The notes: generated by a model from the letters alone, not told the origin. Counted from the first letter of the stretch, positions 1 to 8,271 are shown. The stretch: DNA of 64,000 nt from Flavobacterium succinicans LMG 10402 (GCF_000611675.1 NZ_JATV01000004.1:124001-188000), one strand, 5' to 3'. Translations and numbers: made by a program.

Positions 1-1
1 T

Positions 2-235
2 GCACATATAGCCGCGATGTTGGGCGTAAAAGTCATTACGCTTTGGGGAGCAACCCATCCTTATGCTGGTTTTTCGCCCTTTAACCAACCTTTAGAAAAT
101 GCCTTGTTGGCGGATAGAAATTTATTTCCAAAGTTACCTACTTCGGTCTATGGCAATAAAAAAGTAGAAGGCTATGAAGACGCTATGCGTACGATTGCTG
201 TTGATTCTATTTTAAAAGCTTTGAAATTGCTATAA
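2..235 (+). CDS. Glycosyltransferase family 9 (heptosyltransferase-like), C-terminal fragment
   Basis: Only the last 77 codons are present; the open frame runs in from the left edge, so the first ATG at 17 is internal. The visible piece reads HIAAMLGVKVITLWGATHPYAGF followed by a short tail. This resembles the C-terminal nucleotide-sugar-binding lobe of GT9 enzymes (ADP-heptose:LPS heptosyltransferases), where a His-Ile-Ala-Ala-x-Leu-Gly-x-x-x-Ile-x-x-Leu-Trp-Gly-x-Thr-x-Pro pattern is usual. Such enzymes add sugars to lipopolysaccharide core at the inner face of the cytoplasmic membrane. The acceptor cannot be inferred from the fragment. Family assignment is fairly secure, exact substrate is not. 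Confidence 0.75.
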   Translation, partial: AHIAAMLGVKVITLWGATHPYAGFSPFNQPLENALLADRNLFPKLPTSVYGNKKVEGYEDAMRTIAVDSILKALKLL

Positions 236-449
236 GTAAGTAAATTAAGTTGCATTCTTAGTGTTTTATGGAAGGAATAATTTATTAATATTTTAACAAA
301 TAGTCTTTGGTTAATTAGTGTTAAAAACATTATTTTGGCTCATTGTGAGTTAGCTCTTACAAGTAGAAGTTAAATTAAAGCGAATAGAGTAGTTATAAGG
401 CATGCTTTGTTATTCGCGAAATTTTAATACAATTAAACAGAAACTATTT
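236..449. other. Intergenic region, AT-rich
   Basis: AT-rich spacer between the glycosyltransferase end and the outer-membrane barrel gene. A possible promoter lies near 305-335, where a TTGG is followed at about 19 bases by TTATTTTG, one mismatch from the Bacteroidota TAnnTTTG box. Nothing else is recognisable. Confidence 0.35.
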
Positions 450-3233
450 ATGCAAAGAATTACAGGATTAATTACAATTTTGTTTTTATGTTCATTTCCA
501 GTCTTTTCTCAACAATCACATCTCTCGGGTACTCTAACCGATGGAAATGAAAAAGCACCCGTTTACAATTCAGTTGTTGCTTTATTAACTCCCGTAGATT
601 CTATTTTATATAAGTTTACCCGTTCCGATAAAAAGGGAAATTTTAATTTTAAAAATGTAAAAGCAGGAAACTATATCCTGATGACTTCACATTATCAATA
701 TGCCGATTATGTAGACCCTATAATTATTAAGGAAAACGAAAATAAGTTGGAAACGATTGCTTTGAAAAGCAAGATAGAACTACTCCGTGAAGTGGTTATA
801 AAAACCGGTTCGATCAGAATTAAAGGGGATACTACCAGTTACAGAGCAAGTGATTTTGTTGTTAGTGAAAACGCAAACGTAGAAGAGCTTTTAAAAAAAT
901 TACCTGGAATACAAGTAGATAAAAATGGAACCATAAAAGCTATGGGTGAAACGGTGCAAAAAGTTTTGGTAGATGGTGAAGAATTTTTTGGAGATGACCC
1001 AGGTATGGCGGTAAAAAACTTACGAGCCGATGCAGTAAAAGAAGTACAAGTTTTTGATAAGAAAAGTGATCAAGCCGAATTTACAGGAATTGACGATGGT
1101 AACACCAAAAAAACAATTAATTTAAAATTAAAAGAGGATAAGAAAAAAGGCTATTTTGGTAAGATAGATGGGGCCAATGAGCCATTTACAGCTGCTGATT
1201 CACGATACAATACTAATCTTATGTTTAGTAGTTTTAAAGGCAAAAGAAAACTATCTGCATTTTTACTAAACGGGAATACTGGTCAAGATGGACTAGGTTG
1301 GGAGGATAGTGAAAAATTTGGATCTCGCGATGACAGTTTTAGTATGAACATGGATGATGATGGTAATGTAAATTATGAATGGGCAGGAGATAATAATGAT
1401 GATGAGCCTTACGTAGATTCTCAAAATGGATTTATCAAAAACACGAATGCAGGAGTACAATACTCTAATAAGTGGAATGAGAAACAAAATTTGAATGTAT
1501 CTCCAAAATTCAATAAGCAAATTTATACTAATAATAATAGTAGATTTTCTCAAACACAAGTTGGAGAAACCCAATTGAATGTGGATGAATCGACAGTAAC
1601 AAACGTAAATAGAAGCAATTTTAAACTCAAAGCTATTTATGATGTAAAATTAGATTCAGTAAATTCTTTGAAAATTACAGCCAACTCAAATTTTTATGAT
1701 ACCGAAAGTGATGACTTTAAAAAAGGAATTACAACAGGAAATGGTGGTATATTGAAGAATGAACAACAGCGTGCTTTCATCACAAATTCCGATAAAACTG
1801 CATTGTCTACAAGTATTTTGTTCAAACATAAATTTGCTAAACCGCGTCGAACGTTTGCTGTAAATAGTAGTTGGAATATGTTGAGTACCAACTCTAATAA
1901 TTTTTTAAAATCTTCAAATGATAGTTATATCGATGGTGTTTTTGATACAAAAAATGATATAAATCAAAATAAAATTGGTGATAGAACCAATGAAAATTTT
2001 TCAGCTAGTTTTAGTTATTCAGAACCTATTGCTAAACAATTCTCCCTTCAGTTCGCTTATCAAATTGCTTATGATACAGGGAAAAACAACTTTTATACCT
2101 ATGATTTTTCAGCAAATACAGGAAAGTATGATCAATTGGTTGCTTCATTGTCGAATGAATTTGATCAAGCAATAATTACTCACAGACCCAATTTAAAATT
2201 GAGTTACAATGCTAAAAGATTCAATTATAGTGTAGGAAGTGGTTTTGGCTTTACTTCTTTTGATTTGTTTGATAAAACGATGGTAAAACAATACAAACGC
2301 AACTATACTAACTTTTTTCCTTCTGCAAGTTTCTCATTCAAGTATAAAGGCAATAGCAACTTAAGGTTTAAATATCAAGGATCAACCATTCAGCCTACTC
2401 TTGATCAATTGCAACCGTTAAGAAATAATCAAGATTTTTTTAATCAAACACTAGGGAATCCGGATTTAAAGCAATCTTTTACAAATAAAATAGAAATATT
2501 CCAACATAGTTATGATATGTTGACGGAAACTCAATTTTATCAAGGACTTTATTTTAACACAACGACAAATGCTATTATTTATAGTAGTATAGTCGATCCA
2601 GAATCAGCTAAAACCATTTCTAAACCTATTAATTCTAATGGAAATTTCTCAGGGAATATTTATTTAGGATACGGATTAAAACTCAAGAAAATAGATGTCA
2701 GAGCTGATTTCAGTCCCTTTTTTGGGTTTAATAAAACAGCCCAAAGTATTAATGAAAAATTAGGTAGTGCTGAGAATTTAAATACCGGATTTTCGATTTA
2801 TTTAAACAAGTCCAAACAAAAGCAATACGATATTACTGTAAGCAATAGGTTTACCTATAATCGAAACAGTACTACCCAAAACAGTGAAATTAAATCGTTC
2901 AACGTTAATGCTTTGAGCTTAGACATGGGCGTTTATTTTGCCGAAAAATGGAAACTATCTACTGATTATAGTTTAAATACAAGACAAAAGACGGTAGATT
3001 TTCAAGATAATCTAACCAATCAATTGTGGAACGCTAGATTACAACGTACTTTTAAAAACGACGAATTTACGGCCTATTTTATGGTACGCGATATTTTGAA
3101 TCAAAACATAGGTATACAAAGAAATATTTTCGGAAATACCATTAGTCAGGAACAAAACGATAGGCTAAAAAGATATGCTATGATAGGTTTTACCTGGAAT
3201 TTTAAAAATAAAGGTGAAATAGAGAAAAAATAG
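450..3233 (+). CDS. Outer-membrane beta-barrel protein (TonB-dependent-receptor-like, carboxypeptidase-regulatory N-terminus)
   Basis: A 928-residue protein starting at the ATG at 450; an upstream in-frame ATG at 402 would put 16 polar residues before the signal peptide and is unlikely to be used. Residues 1-20 (MQRITGLITILFLCSFPVFS) are a signal peptide. Residues about 25-110 look like a carboxypeptidase-regulatory-like beta-sandwich, followed by a plug-like segment with VEELLKKLPGIQVDKNG and VLVDGEEFFGDDP. The rest is a long run of alternating aromatic and polar strands, as in the OMP_b-brl_3 family of barrels. These proteins sit in the outer membrane; no TonB box is obvious and the ligand is unknown. 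The GLPGLI gene 81 bases downstream is a common partner, suggesting one transcription unit. Confidence 0.85.
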   Translation: MQRITGLITILFLCSFPVFSQQSHLSGTLTDGNEKAPVYNSVVALLTPVDSILYKFTRSDKKGNFNFKNVKAGNYILMTSHYQYADYVDPIIIKENENKLETIALKSKIELLREVVIKTGSIRIKGDTTSYRASDFVVSENANVEELLKKLPGIQVDKNGTIKAMGETVQKVLVDGEEFFGDDPGMAVKNLRADAVKEVQVFDKKSDQAEFTGIDDGNTKKTINLKLKEDKKKGYFGKIDGANEPFTAADSRYNTNLMFSSFKGKRKLSAFLLNGNTGQDGLGWEDSEKFGSRDDSFSMNMDDDGNVNYEWAGDNNDDEPYVDSQNGFIKNTNAGVQYSNKWNEKQNLNVSPKFNKQIYTNNNSRFSQTQVGETQLNVDESTVTNVNRSNFKLKAIYDVKLDSVNSLKITANSNFYDTESDDFKKGITTGNGGILKNEQQRAFITNSDKTALSTSILFKHKFAKPRRTFAVNSSWNMLSTNSNNFLKSSNDSYIDGVFDTKNDINQNKIGDRTNENFSASFSYSEPIAKQFSLQFAYQIAYDTGKNNFYTYDFSANTGKYDQLVASLSNEFDQAIITHRPNLKLSYNAKRFNYSVGSGFGFTSFDLFDKTMVKQYKRNYTNFFPSASFSFKYKGNSNLRFKYQGSTIQPTLDQLQPLRNNQDFFNQTLGNPDLKQSFTNKIEIFQHSYDMLTETQFYQGLYFNTTTNAIIYSSIVDPESAKTISKPINSNGNFSGNIYLGYGLKLKKIDVRADFSPFFGFNKTAQSINEKLGSAENLNTGFSIYLNKSKQKQYDITVSNRFTYNRNSTTQNSEIKSFNVNALSLDMGVYFAEKWKLSTDYSLNTRQKTVDFQDNLTNQLWNARLQRTFKNDEFTAYFMVRDILNQNIGIQRNIFGNTISQEQNDRLKRYAMIGFTWNFKNKGEIEKK

Positions 3234-3314
3234 ATTACTTGCTAATTAGGTTATAATAAGTAAAAATCCCAATGAATACTACAACTTGTAACCTTAACTC
3301 ATAACTTAAAAACA

Positions 3315-4076
3315 ATGAAAACAATAATTTTTTTTATAACAGCACTCTTTTTTACAATAACATCAACTGCTCAGCAATTTATAGATAAAGCTGTAATTGA
3401 ATATGAAGTAAATACCAATCTAAAAAAGACGATGAGCAACGATAGTTGGGATGAGATGATGAAGGACAATCTTTCGGACCTTAAAATTTCTTATTTCAAC
3501 TATACTTTTGCTGATAATAAAAGTGTATTTAAATTTGATAGATGGAGTCAAAAAACAAGAATTCCAAAATACCTAAAAGATTCAGATGAAGAAAACAGTT
3601 GGTATTTTGATTTTAATCTAGGAATATTCAATATGCAAAAGCAAATTATAGGTACTAATTTTGTTGTATCTGATAGTATTCCAAAAATTGAATGGAAGAT
3701 TACGAACGAAAACCGAGAAATTGCGGGTTATAATTGCAGAAAAGCAGTTGGTAAAATACTGGATGACGTCTATGTATTTGCATTTTACACTGATGAAATT
3801 ACGATTTCTGGTGGTCCAGTTTCAATAAGTGGTTTGCCTGGTATGATTTTAGGGCTTACCATTCCACGACTATATACTTCTTATGTAGCTACTAAAGTAG
3901 ATGTCTCAGTTAAAGATACTACCATTATAAAACCCATTGCAGCCAAAAAAACATATGACGTAATAGGTTTAAAATCGTTGATGGAAGAGAAAACAAAGGA
4001 ATGGTTTACCTATGGTGAGGATAAAGAAGAAAACAAAAGACAAAAAAATATGTTCTTGTGGAATGCTTTTTTATAG
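3315..4076 (+). CDS. GLPGLI family secreted protein
   Basis: 253 residues with an N-terminal signal peptide (about residues 1-19, ending TSTAQ). The family signature appears as SGLPGMILGL at residues 172-181, preceded by an aromatic FAFYTDEI segment and a GGP turn. It belongs to the GLPGLI family of Bacteroidota, whose function is unknown but whose genes often follow outer-membrane barrel genes, as here. It is probably periplasmic or attached to the outer membrane. A strong rho-independent terminator follows the stop codon, so this gene closes the two-gene unit. Confidence 0.85.
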   Translation: MKTIIFFITALFFTITSTAQQFIDKAVIEYEVNTNLKKTMSNDSWDEMMKDNLSDLKISYFNYTFADNKSVFKFDRWSQKTRIPKYLKDSDEENSWYFDFNLGIFNMQKQIIGTNFVVSDSIPKIEWKITNENREIAGYNCRKAVGKILDDVYVFAFYTDEITISGGPVSISGLPGMILGLTIPRLYTSYVATKVDVSVKDTTIIKPIAAKKTYDVIGLKSLMEEKTKEWFTYGEDKEENKRQKNMFLWNAFL

Positions 4077-4087
4077 TAATCAGTAAT

Positions 4088-4138
4088 AAAAATTCCAAAT
4101 TCCAAAAGTTATAGCTCTTGGAATTTGGAATTTTTTTA
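4088..4138 (+). terminator. Rho-independent terminator, probably bidirectional
   Basis: Near-perfect inverted repeat: AAAATTCCAAATTCCAA and its complement around an 11-12 base loop, ending in a run of seven T. It lies between the converging GLPGLI gene and the small minus-strand gene at 4166-4474, and A-runs on the left side would let it serve both strands. Confidence 0.85.
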
Positions 4139-4165
4139 TTGTGATTTGATGAATTTGGAATTTCA

Positions 4166-4474
4166 TCATAAATAAATCTTCTCATCTCGACAGCGTTCAA
4201 GGATATACCTTTTCAAATTCGAAATTGTGGCTTGATAATTCGGAGCTTCATAACCAAAACGCTCGTGTTCCATTTGTTCTTTCTCGATAGCGTTGCAACC
4301 TTTGAGCACTTCTTTCAGCATATCGAGCATCGTCAATTCTTTGTTCTTGGCTTGTTGAAATTTGAATTCCACAATTTCATCTTGCAAGGCTTCGCAATAG
4401 TCCATCAATTCTAACACTTCAGGTTCATCCAAAAGATAGTCTTTGTTTTTAAAAATTTCACGTATGGATTTCAT
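4166..4474 (-). CDS. Conserved hypothetical protein, small and helical
   Basis: 102 residues, highly charged, predicted mostly alpha-helical, with no signal peptide or membrane segment. I do not recognise a named family. The sequence has acidic and basic heptad-like stretches (DYCEALQDEIVEFKFQQAK) and a C-terminal ILERCRDEKIYL. It is encoded 47 bases downstream of the ferredoxin-type reductase on the same strand and is probably co-transcribed with it, which suggests, without proof, an accessory role with that enzyme. Between the two genes is a C5-TTT-G5 hairpin. Confidence 0.6.
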   Translation of the reverse strand: MKSIREIFKNKDYLLDEPEVLELMDYCEALQDEIVEFKFQQAKNKELTMLDMLKEVLKGCNAIEKEQMEHERFGYEAPNYQATISNLKRYILERCRDEKIYL

Positions 4475-4498
4475 AAAACCAAGCTGTTTTCATTTATT

Positions 4499-4520
4499 CC
4501 CCCTTTGGGGGTTTAGGGGG
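4499..4520. repeat. C5/G5 mini-hairpin with repeated G tract
   Basis: CCCCCTTTGGGGG followed by TTTAGGGGG, just past the stop codon of the reductase gene. It forms a short GC-rich stem that stands out in the AT-rich background. I recall similar CCCCTTTGGGGG motifs as common intergenic mini-repeats in flavobacteria; whether it folds or acts here is unknown. Confidence 0.5.
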
Positions 4521-4521
4521 T

Positions 4522-5574
4522 TTACACATCATCAAAATCCACACGAAGTGTTGAAGAAGTTGGATAAGCTTGACAACTTAGAATTAAACCTTCGGAAATT
4601 TCATCATCAGAAAGAATAGAATTTTTCTTCATTTCGGCAGTACCTTCGGTGATACGACATAAACAGCTGCTGCAAATTCCACCTTGGCAAGAATAAGGAG
4701 CATCGATACCTTGTTTAAGAGTCGCTTCAAGTAGGGTTTGTTTGGCCGACATTTCGAAAGTAGTTTCTTCGTCGTCTACCAATACGGTAATAGTAGTGTG
4801 ACCATCTACAGCTGCAGAAATGGTCTTTTCTTGTGTAGAAGAAGTAAACAATTCAAACTTAATAGCCGATTCTTTTACATTTTTCTCTTTTAAGATTGTA
4901 GAAACGGTTGTAATCATTTCTTCTGGACCGCATAAAAAGTACTTGTCGAAATTCAAAGCGGCGTGTTTTTGCGTAAGCACAGCATTCACAACCGATTTGT
5001 CAATTCGGCCAAAAAAGCCTTCTCCAGCGTGTACTTTGCTGTAAACATAATGTACGAAAAGACGTCCAACATATTGCAATTGCAAGTCGTGTAATTCTTG
5101 ATGAAAGATGGTTTCTTCAGGAGTTTTATTACCGTAAACCAATACAAAAGAACTTTTTGGTTCACTTTTTAATACCGATTTTAAGATAGAAATTACAGGA
5201 GTGATTCCGCTACCTGCTACAAAAGCAGCGTAGTTTCTTTGACGCTCGGCATCAGGAGTGAAGGTGAATTTCCCCTCAGGTTGTCCTACTTCGAGTACGT
5301 CTCCCGCTTTTAATCGGCTAGTGGCAAATTGTGAGAATAGTCCATTTTTTACCGCTTTTACGGCAATGCGCAACTCGCCACTTTCAGGAGCAGAACAAAT
5401 AGAATAAGCTCTGCGAATCTCTTGATTGTCTAGGGTTAAACGCAAGTTAAGGTATTGTCCTGCGGTAAAAGTATAATTGGAGGTAAGTTCTTCTGGGACA
5501 TTAAAAAGTATGGAAACGGCGTCTTTGGTTTCGCGTTTTACTTCTTTGATAAGGAGTTTTAAAAAGGATGGCAT
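4522..5574 (-). CDS. Ferredoxin--NADP reductase-like flavoprotein with C-terminal 2Fe-2S domain (PaaE-like)
   Basis: 350 residues, cytoplasmic. Order of domains: FAD-binding barrel with the RxYS motif (RRAYS, residues 54-58), NAD(P)-binding lobe with GSGITP (121-126) and CGPEEM (215-220), and a plant-type 2Fe-2S ferredoxin domain with cysteines 296, 301, 304 and 334. This arrangement matches the oxidoreductase subunit of phenylacetyl-CoA epoxidase (PaaE) and related electron-transfer proteins such as HCP reductases. It passes electrons from NAD(P)H through FAD to an iron-sulfur cluster and on to a partner. No paaABCD genes are nearby, so a phenylacetate role is not supported by context. A TATCTTTG box lies 17 bases upstream of the start. 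Confidence 0.88.
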   Translation of the reverse strand: MPSFLKLLIKEVKRETKDAVSILFNVPEELTSNYTFTAGQYLNLRLTLDNQEIRRAYSICSAPESGELRIAVKAVKNGLFSQFATSRLKAGDVLEVGQPEGKFTFTPDAERQRNYAAFVAGSGITPVISILKSVLKSEPKSSFVLVYGNKTPEETIFHQELHDLQLQYVGRLFVHYVYSKVHAGEGFFGRIDKSVVNAVLTQKHAALNFDKYFLCGPEEMITTVSTILKEKNVKESAIKFELFTSSTQEKTISAAVDGHTTITVLVDDEETTFEMSAKQTLLEATLKQGIDAPYSCQGGICSSCLCRITEGTAEMKKNSILSDDEISEGLILSCQAYPTSSTLRVDFDDV

Positions 5575-5590
5575 AGGTTAATTTTTTTTA

Positions 5591-5598
5591 CAAAGATA
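5591..5598 (-). promoter_or_regulatory. Candidate -7 promoter box for the reductase gene
   Basis: The minus strand reads TATCTTTG, a perfect TAnnTTTG match, about 17 bases before the ATG at 5574. No convincing -33 TTG is found at the usual 19-21 base spacing, so only the downstream half is supported. Confidence 0.45.
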
Positions 5599-5648
5599 GC
5601 AAAGACCATAACTTTGATAGCGCAACCGATTGAATTTTTTATACCTAA

Positions 5649-5681
5649 TTTTGTTATGTATAAGAATCTTATGTATATTTG
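5649..5681 (+). promoter_or_regulatory. Promoter of the PadR operon with an overlapping palindrome
   Basis: TTTTG at 5649-5653 and TATATTTG at 5674-5681, separated by 20 bases, match the Bacteroidota -33 TTTG / -7 TAnnTTTG consensus. Between them lies ATAAGA-A-TCTTAT (5660-5672), a 13-base palindrome, flanked by direct ATGTAT repeats at 5656 and 5671. PadR repressors commonly bind dyads in their own promoters, so this is a good candidate autoregulatory operator; that last step is inference. Confidence 0.65.
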
Positions 5682-5715
5682 AATTTCAAAAACAGATTTT
5701 CTAATCCTTCAAAAT

Positions 5716-6051
5716 ATGAAAAACTCACAGTTATACAAAGGCAGTCTCAACACCATTATTATGAAGTTGTTGGAAGAAAATGGCAAAATGTATGGGTACG
5801 AAATTACCCAGAAAGTGAAGGCGTTGACGCAAGGAGAATTGACCATTACCGAGGGCGCTTTGTATCCAGCGTTGCACAAATTGGAAGCGGAAGGATTGCT
5901 TGATGTAGAGATAGAACGAGTAGACAACCGCTTGAGAAAGTATTATAAACTCACCGAAAAAGGAACTACAGAAACCGTTAATCGATTGGCAGAATTGGAA
6001 GATTTTATCCGAAATATGCAAAGTTTAGTGAATCCAAAATTAGAATTTTAG
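5716..6051 (+). CDS. PadR family transcriptional regulator
   Basis: 111 residues, a typical length for the small PadR class. The winged helix is easy to read: KGSLNTIIMKLLEENGKMYGYEI, then the recognition region ITEGALYPALHKLEAEGLL and the wing RKYYKLTEKG. PadR proteins are dimeric cytoplasmic repressors that respond to small ligands or to membrane stress. The start at 5716 gives the conserved KGSL at residues 8-11. The gene lies 35 bases after a strong promoter containing a palindrome and only 6 bases before the first of three membrane-protein genes, so the regulator and the trio form one operon. This PadR-plus-membrane-partner layout resembles that of PadR genes paired with HAAS-domain proteins in Firmicutes. 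Confidence 0.92.
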   Translation: MKNSQLYKGSLNTIIMKLLEENGKMYGYEITQKVKALTQGELTITEGALYPALHKLEAEGLLDVEIERVDNRLRKYYKLTEKGTTETVNRLAELEDFIRNMQSLVNPKLEF

Positions 6052-6057
6052 TGTGCT

Positions 6058-6663
6058 ATGGTAGTTTTAAATCAAGAACAAATAAGATTTATTGATGATT
6101 ATTTACAAGGTTCTAAAGTACGCTATGTCGATGTGCGTTCCGAATTAACAGACCATATCGCTACAGCTGTAGAACATAAAATGCAAGACGAAGCGCTGGA
6201 TTTTTATGAAGCTTTTAAAGCGTTTATGGCAGTCAATAAATCCCAGTTGTTACAGAGGAACAATGGGACTTTTGCTTATTTAAAAGAAGGTATTGTTAGT
6301 TTTTGTCCCACGTTATGGCATCCCATTACCTTAATTTTTGGTGGTATGATGCTTTTCTTAGGTTGGTATTTTGATTCGATTTTATCGCTACAAGAAATTC
6401 ATTACGCAAGTTATTTTTTGATTTTGTGTTTAGGATTAACGCAAAGAATGTACTTCTCTTTGGTGATGAAAAAACACTATTTACGATTAGAGTATTTGAA
6501 TTACGCTTTAATGACAATTTATTTTATAAGTGCTATGCTCAATGGTTCGTTTGATGATTTTAAAGGAAATGCTATAACGCTTTCAATAAGCATAACCTTG
6601 TTTTTTGCCTACAGTCGTTACGCTTTTGCTACTATTCAGAAATTTAAAACCAACCGAATTTAA
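6058..6663 (+). CDS. Membrane protein with N-terminal HAAS-like helical domain, paralog 1
   Basis: 201 residues. The N-terminal 70 residues are soluble and helical, with the pattern LNQEQIRFIDDYLQ...VRYVDVRSELTDHIATAVEHKM, shared with the next two genes. Four hydrophobic segments follow (about 84-104, 118-138, 147-165 and 172-192), so the protein should be an inner-membrane protein with its N-terminal domain in the cytoplasm. I do not recognise a named family. The layout (short helical domain plus several transmembrane helices next to PadR) resembles HAAS/DUF1700 proteins, but that link is by pattern only. Tightly coupled to padR upstream (6 bases) and paralog 2 downstream (9 bases). Confidence 0.75.
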   Translation: MVVLNQEQIRFIDDYLQGSKVRYVDVRSELTDHIATAVEHKMQDEALDFYEAFKAFMAVNKSQLLQRNNGTFAYLKEGIVSFCPTLWHPITLIFGGMMLFLGWYFDSILSLQEIHYASYFLILCLGLTQRMYFSLVMKKHYLRLEYLNYALMTIYFISAMLNGSFDDFKGNAITLSISITLFFAYSRYAFATIQKFKTNRI

Positions 6664-6672
6664 TTATTTACT

Positions 6673-7347
6673 ATGAAACTAACCACCGAACAAATTGATT
6701 ATATAGAACATACTTTAGTTAAAAATGGTCTTGATTTTGAAGATCTTAAATTTGAATTGATTGATCATATTGCATCCGAAATTGAAGTAAAAATGGCTAT
6801 TGAGGAAATCTCTTTTATGCCCGCTTTTTATATTGTTTTCGATACTTGGAAGGCGCAATTGAAGCCAAGTCAGAGTGCTGCTTTTTTAGGACGAAATTTA
6901 GTGGCTCCTAAAATTGTAATTGATCGATTATCTTCTTTGAAGAAAAGAGAACTTTTAACAGGACTCGTGTTTTGTTTTATAGTAACACTTCTGTTTTATG
7001 GTATGAGTACTATGCCAGTTTTTAGAACCGTACTGCATTATGTTGAATTAATTATTCTAAAATTATTTTTGCTAACTATTATAGTGCTACTAGTATCCAA
7101 AATGGTATTGTATCAATCAAAATTGAAGACAACTTATTCAGTGTTGTTTAATAAATCATTTTTATTATCTGTACCATTTTGTGTCATTATTAGCTTGGGT
7201 GGTTTTTCATTTTTCCGAACTGAAAATATTGAGAATATAAGAATAAGTGCAGTCGCAGCCACTGTTTTGTATGGTTTCTTTCTTTTTTCTTCAGCGCGAT
7301 TTTTATACCAACACTATCATTTTGTACAAAAAATTAAAAGAGTGTAA
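6673..7347 (+). CDS. Membrane protein with N-terminal HAAS-like helical domain, paralog 2
   Basis: 224 residues. The N-terminus MKLTTEQIDYIEHTLVKNG and the LKFELIDHIASEIE segment align with paralogs 1 and 3. After about residue 90 there are four hydrophobic segments (ELLTGLVFCFIVTLLFYGM; a long one around 115-145; SFLLSVPFCVIISLGG; ISAVAATVLYGFFLF). The membrane halves of the three paralogs have diverged strongly while the soluble domain stays alike, suggesting that the soluble domain has a common partner, perhaps PadR, and the membrane parts sense or bind different things. Function unknown. Confidence 0.75.
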   Translation: MKLTTEQIDYIEHTLVKNGLDFEDLKFELIDHIASEIEVKMAIEEISFMPAFYIVFDTWKAQLKPSQSAAFLGRNLVAPKIVIDRLSSLKKRELLTGLVFCFIVTLLFYGMSTMPVFRTVLHYVELIILKLFLLTIIVLLVSKMVLYQSKLKTTYSVLFNKSFLLSVPFCVIISLGGFSFFRTENIENIRISAVAATVLYGFFLFSSARFLYQHYHFVQKIKRV

Positions 7348-7349
7348 TT

Positions 7350-8057
7350 ATGAAACTTACCGCCGAACAAATAGACCAATTATATACATTCACACGCCAA
7401 CATTATGTAGAGTGGTATGATCTCCAAACCGAATTGGTGGATCATTTGGCCAATGCTATTGAGGAACAATGGCAAGAAAATCCAAAGCTTTCGTTTGATC
7501 AAGCCTTACAAAACGAATTCAAAAAATTTGGTGTTTTTGGCTTTATGGACGTGGTAGAAGGCAAACAACGATTTTTACAAAAGAAATACAATCAGATTGT
7601 TTGGGCTATCGTAAAGACTTTTTTTACGCTGCCCAAAATCATGGGAACAATTGGCGCCACTGGCTTACTGTTTTTATTGTTTCGTGAGAGTCAGTACAAC
7701 GGCGATTGGGTGTTGCTTTTCTATGGGTTATTGGTAGTTTTTGCTTTTTATGGAATGATTTCAAATCGGTTGAAACACAAAAAACAAATTCAGAATCAAG
7801 AAAAACGCTGGTTGTTTGAAGATATTTTACACCAACATGGGAGTTTTGCTGGCGCGATAGTTTTGCCACTAAATATTTTTTTACAACTCTTTAATCGAGC
7901 TGAACATTACTTGGATAATACATATCTTTTAGGTTTCGCCAGTTTCTTTTTGGTGCTTATGACTATTTTAATGTATGTTATCTTTTTTGAAATTCCTTCA
8001 CAGTCTAAAAAATACCTTTTACAAACCTATCCAGAATATTCTTTGGCTAATTTTTGA
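7350..8057 (+). CDS. Membrane protein with N-terminal HAAS-like helical domain, paralog 3
   Basis: 235 residues, starting two bases after the stop of paralog 2. The N-terminus MKLTAEQIDQLYTFTRQHY...WYDLQTELVDHLANAIEEQW repeats the family pattern, extended by FDQALQNEFKKFGVFGF, which resembles the amphipathic helix often found after HAAS-type domains. Four hydrophobic segments follow (about 92-112, 116-136, 162-180, 192-214). It is the last gene of the padR operon. The next gene lies 215 bases away behind an inverted repeat, so the DUF5687/ABC pair is probably transcribed separately. Confidence 0.75.
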   Translation: MKLTAEQIDQLYTFTRQHYVEWYDLQTELVDHLANAIEEQWQENPKLSFDQALQNEFKKFGVFGFMDVVEGKQRFLQKKYNQIVWAIVKTFFTLPKIMGTIGATGLLFLLFRESQYNGDWVLLFYGLLVVFAFYGMISNRLKHKKQIQNQEKRWLFEDILHQHGSFAGAIVLPLNIFLQLFNRAEHYLDNTYLLGFASFFLVLMTILMYVIFFEIPSQSKKYLLQTYPEYSLANF

Positions 8058-8099
8058 AGGATATTACCATGAATGTTTAAAAAAGAGCCAAAATTTTTC

Positions 8100-8163
8100 A
8101 CCATTAAGAAATGAAGAAAAGTTAAGTTTTCTTAGACTTAATGAACCTTAATAACTTAATGGT
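8100..8163. repeat. Inverted repeat of the ACCATTAAG...CTTAATGGT family
   Basis: ACCATTAAG (8100-8108) and CTTAATGGT (8155-8163) form a perfect 9-base inverted repeat around an AT-rich loop. It lies in the 8058-8271 gap after the padR operon. The same arms occur in the sprB-sprF gap near 55.6 kb, so this is a dispersed intergenic element, possibly acting as a transcript 3' end. Confidence 0.6.
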
Positions 8164-8271
8164 TCAAAAAATAAATAAATTTTAATTTATAAAAGTTAGA
8201 TTATCGATGATAAAACCTTGTAACGTTTTATATCTTTTGTTTACTTACTCTTCAACTAAACCCAAATAACT

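Noticed and set aside
402-449. Upstream ATG of the outer-membrane barrel gene at 402
   Set aside because: It would put 16 polar residues ahead of a standard signal peptide; the ATG at 450 gives a normal one.
5679-5903. 74-codon frame overlapping padR
   Set aside because: It overlaps padR in another frame, has no family likeness, and padR is clearly the real gene.
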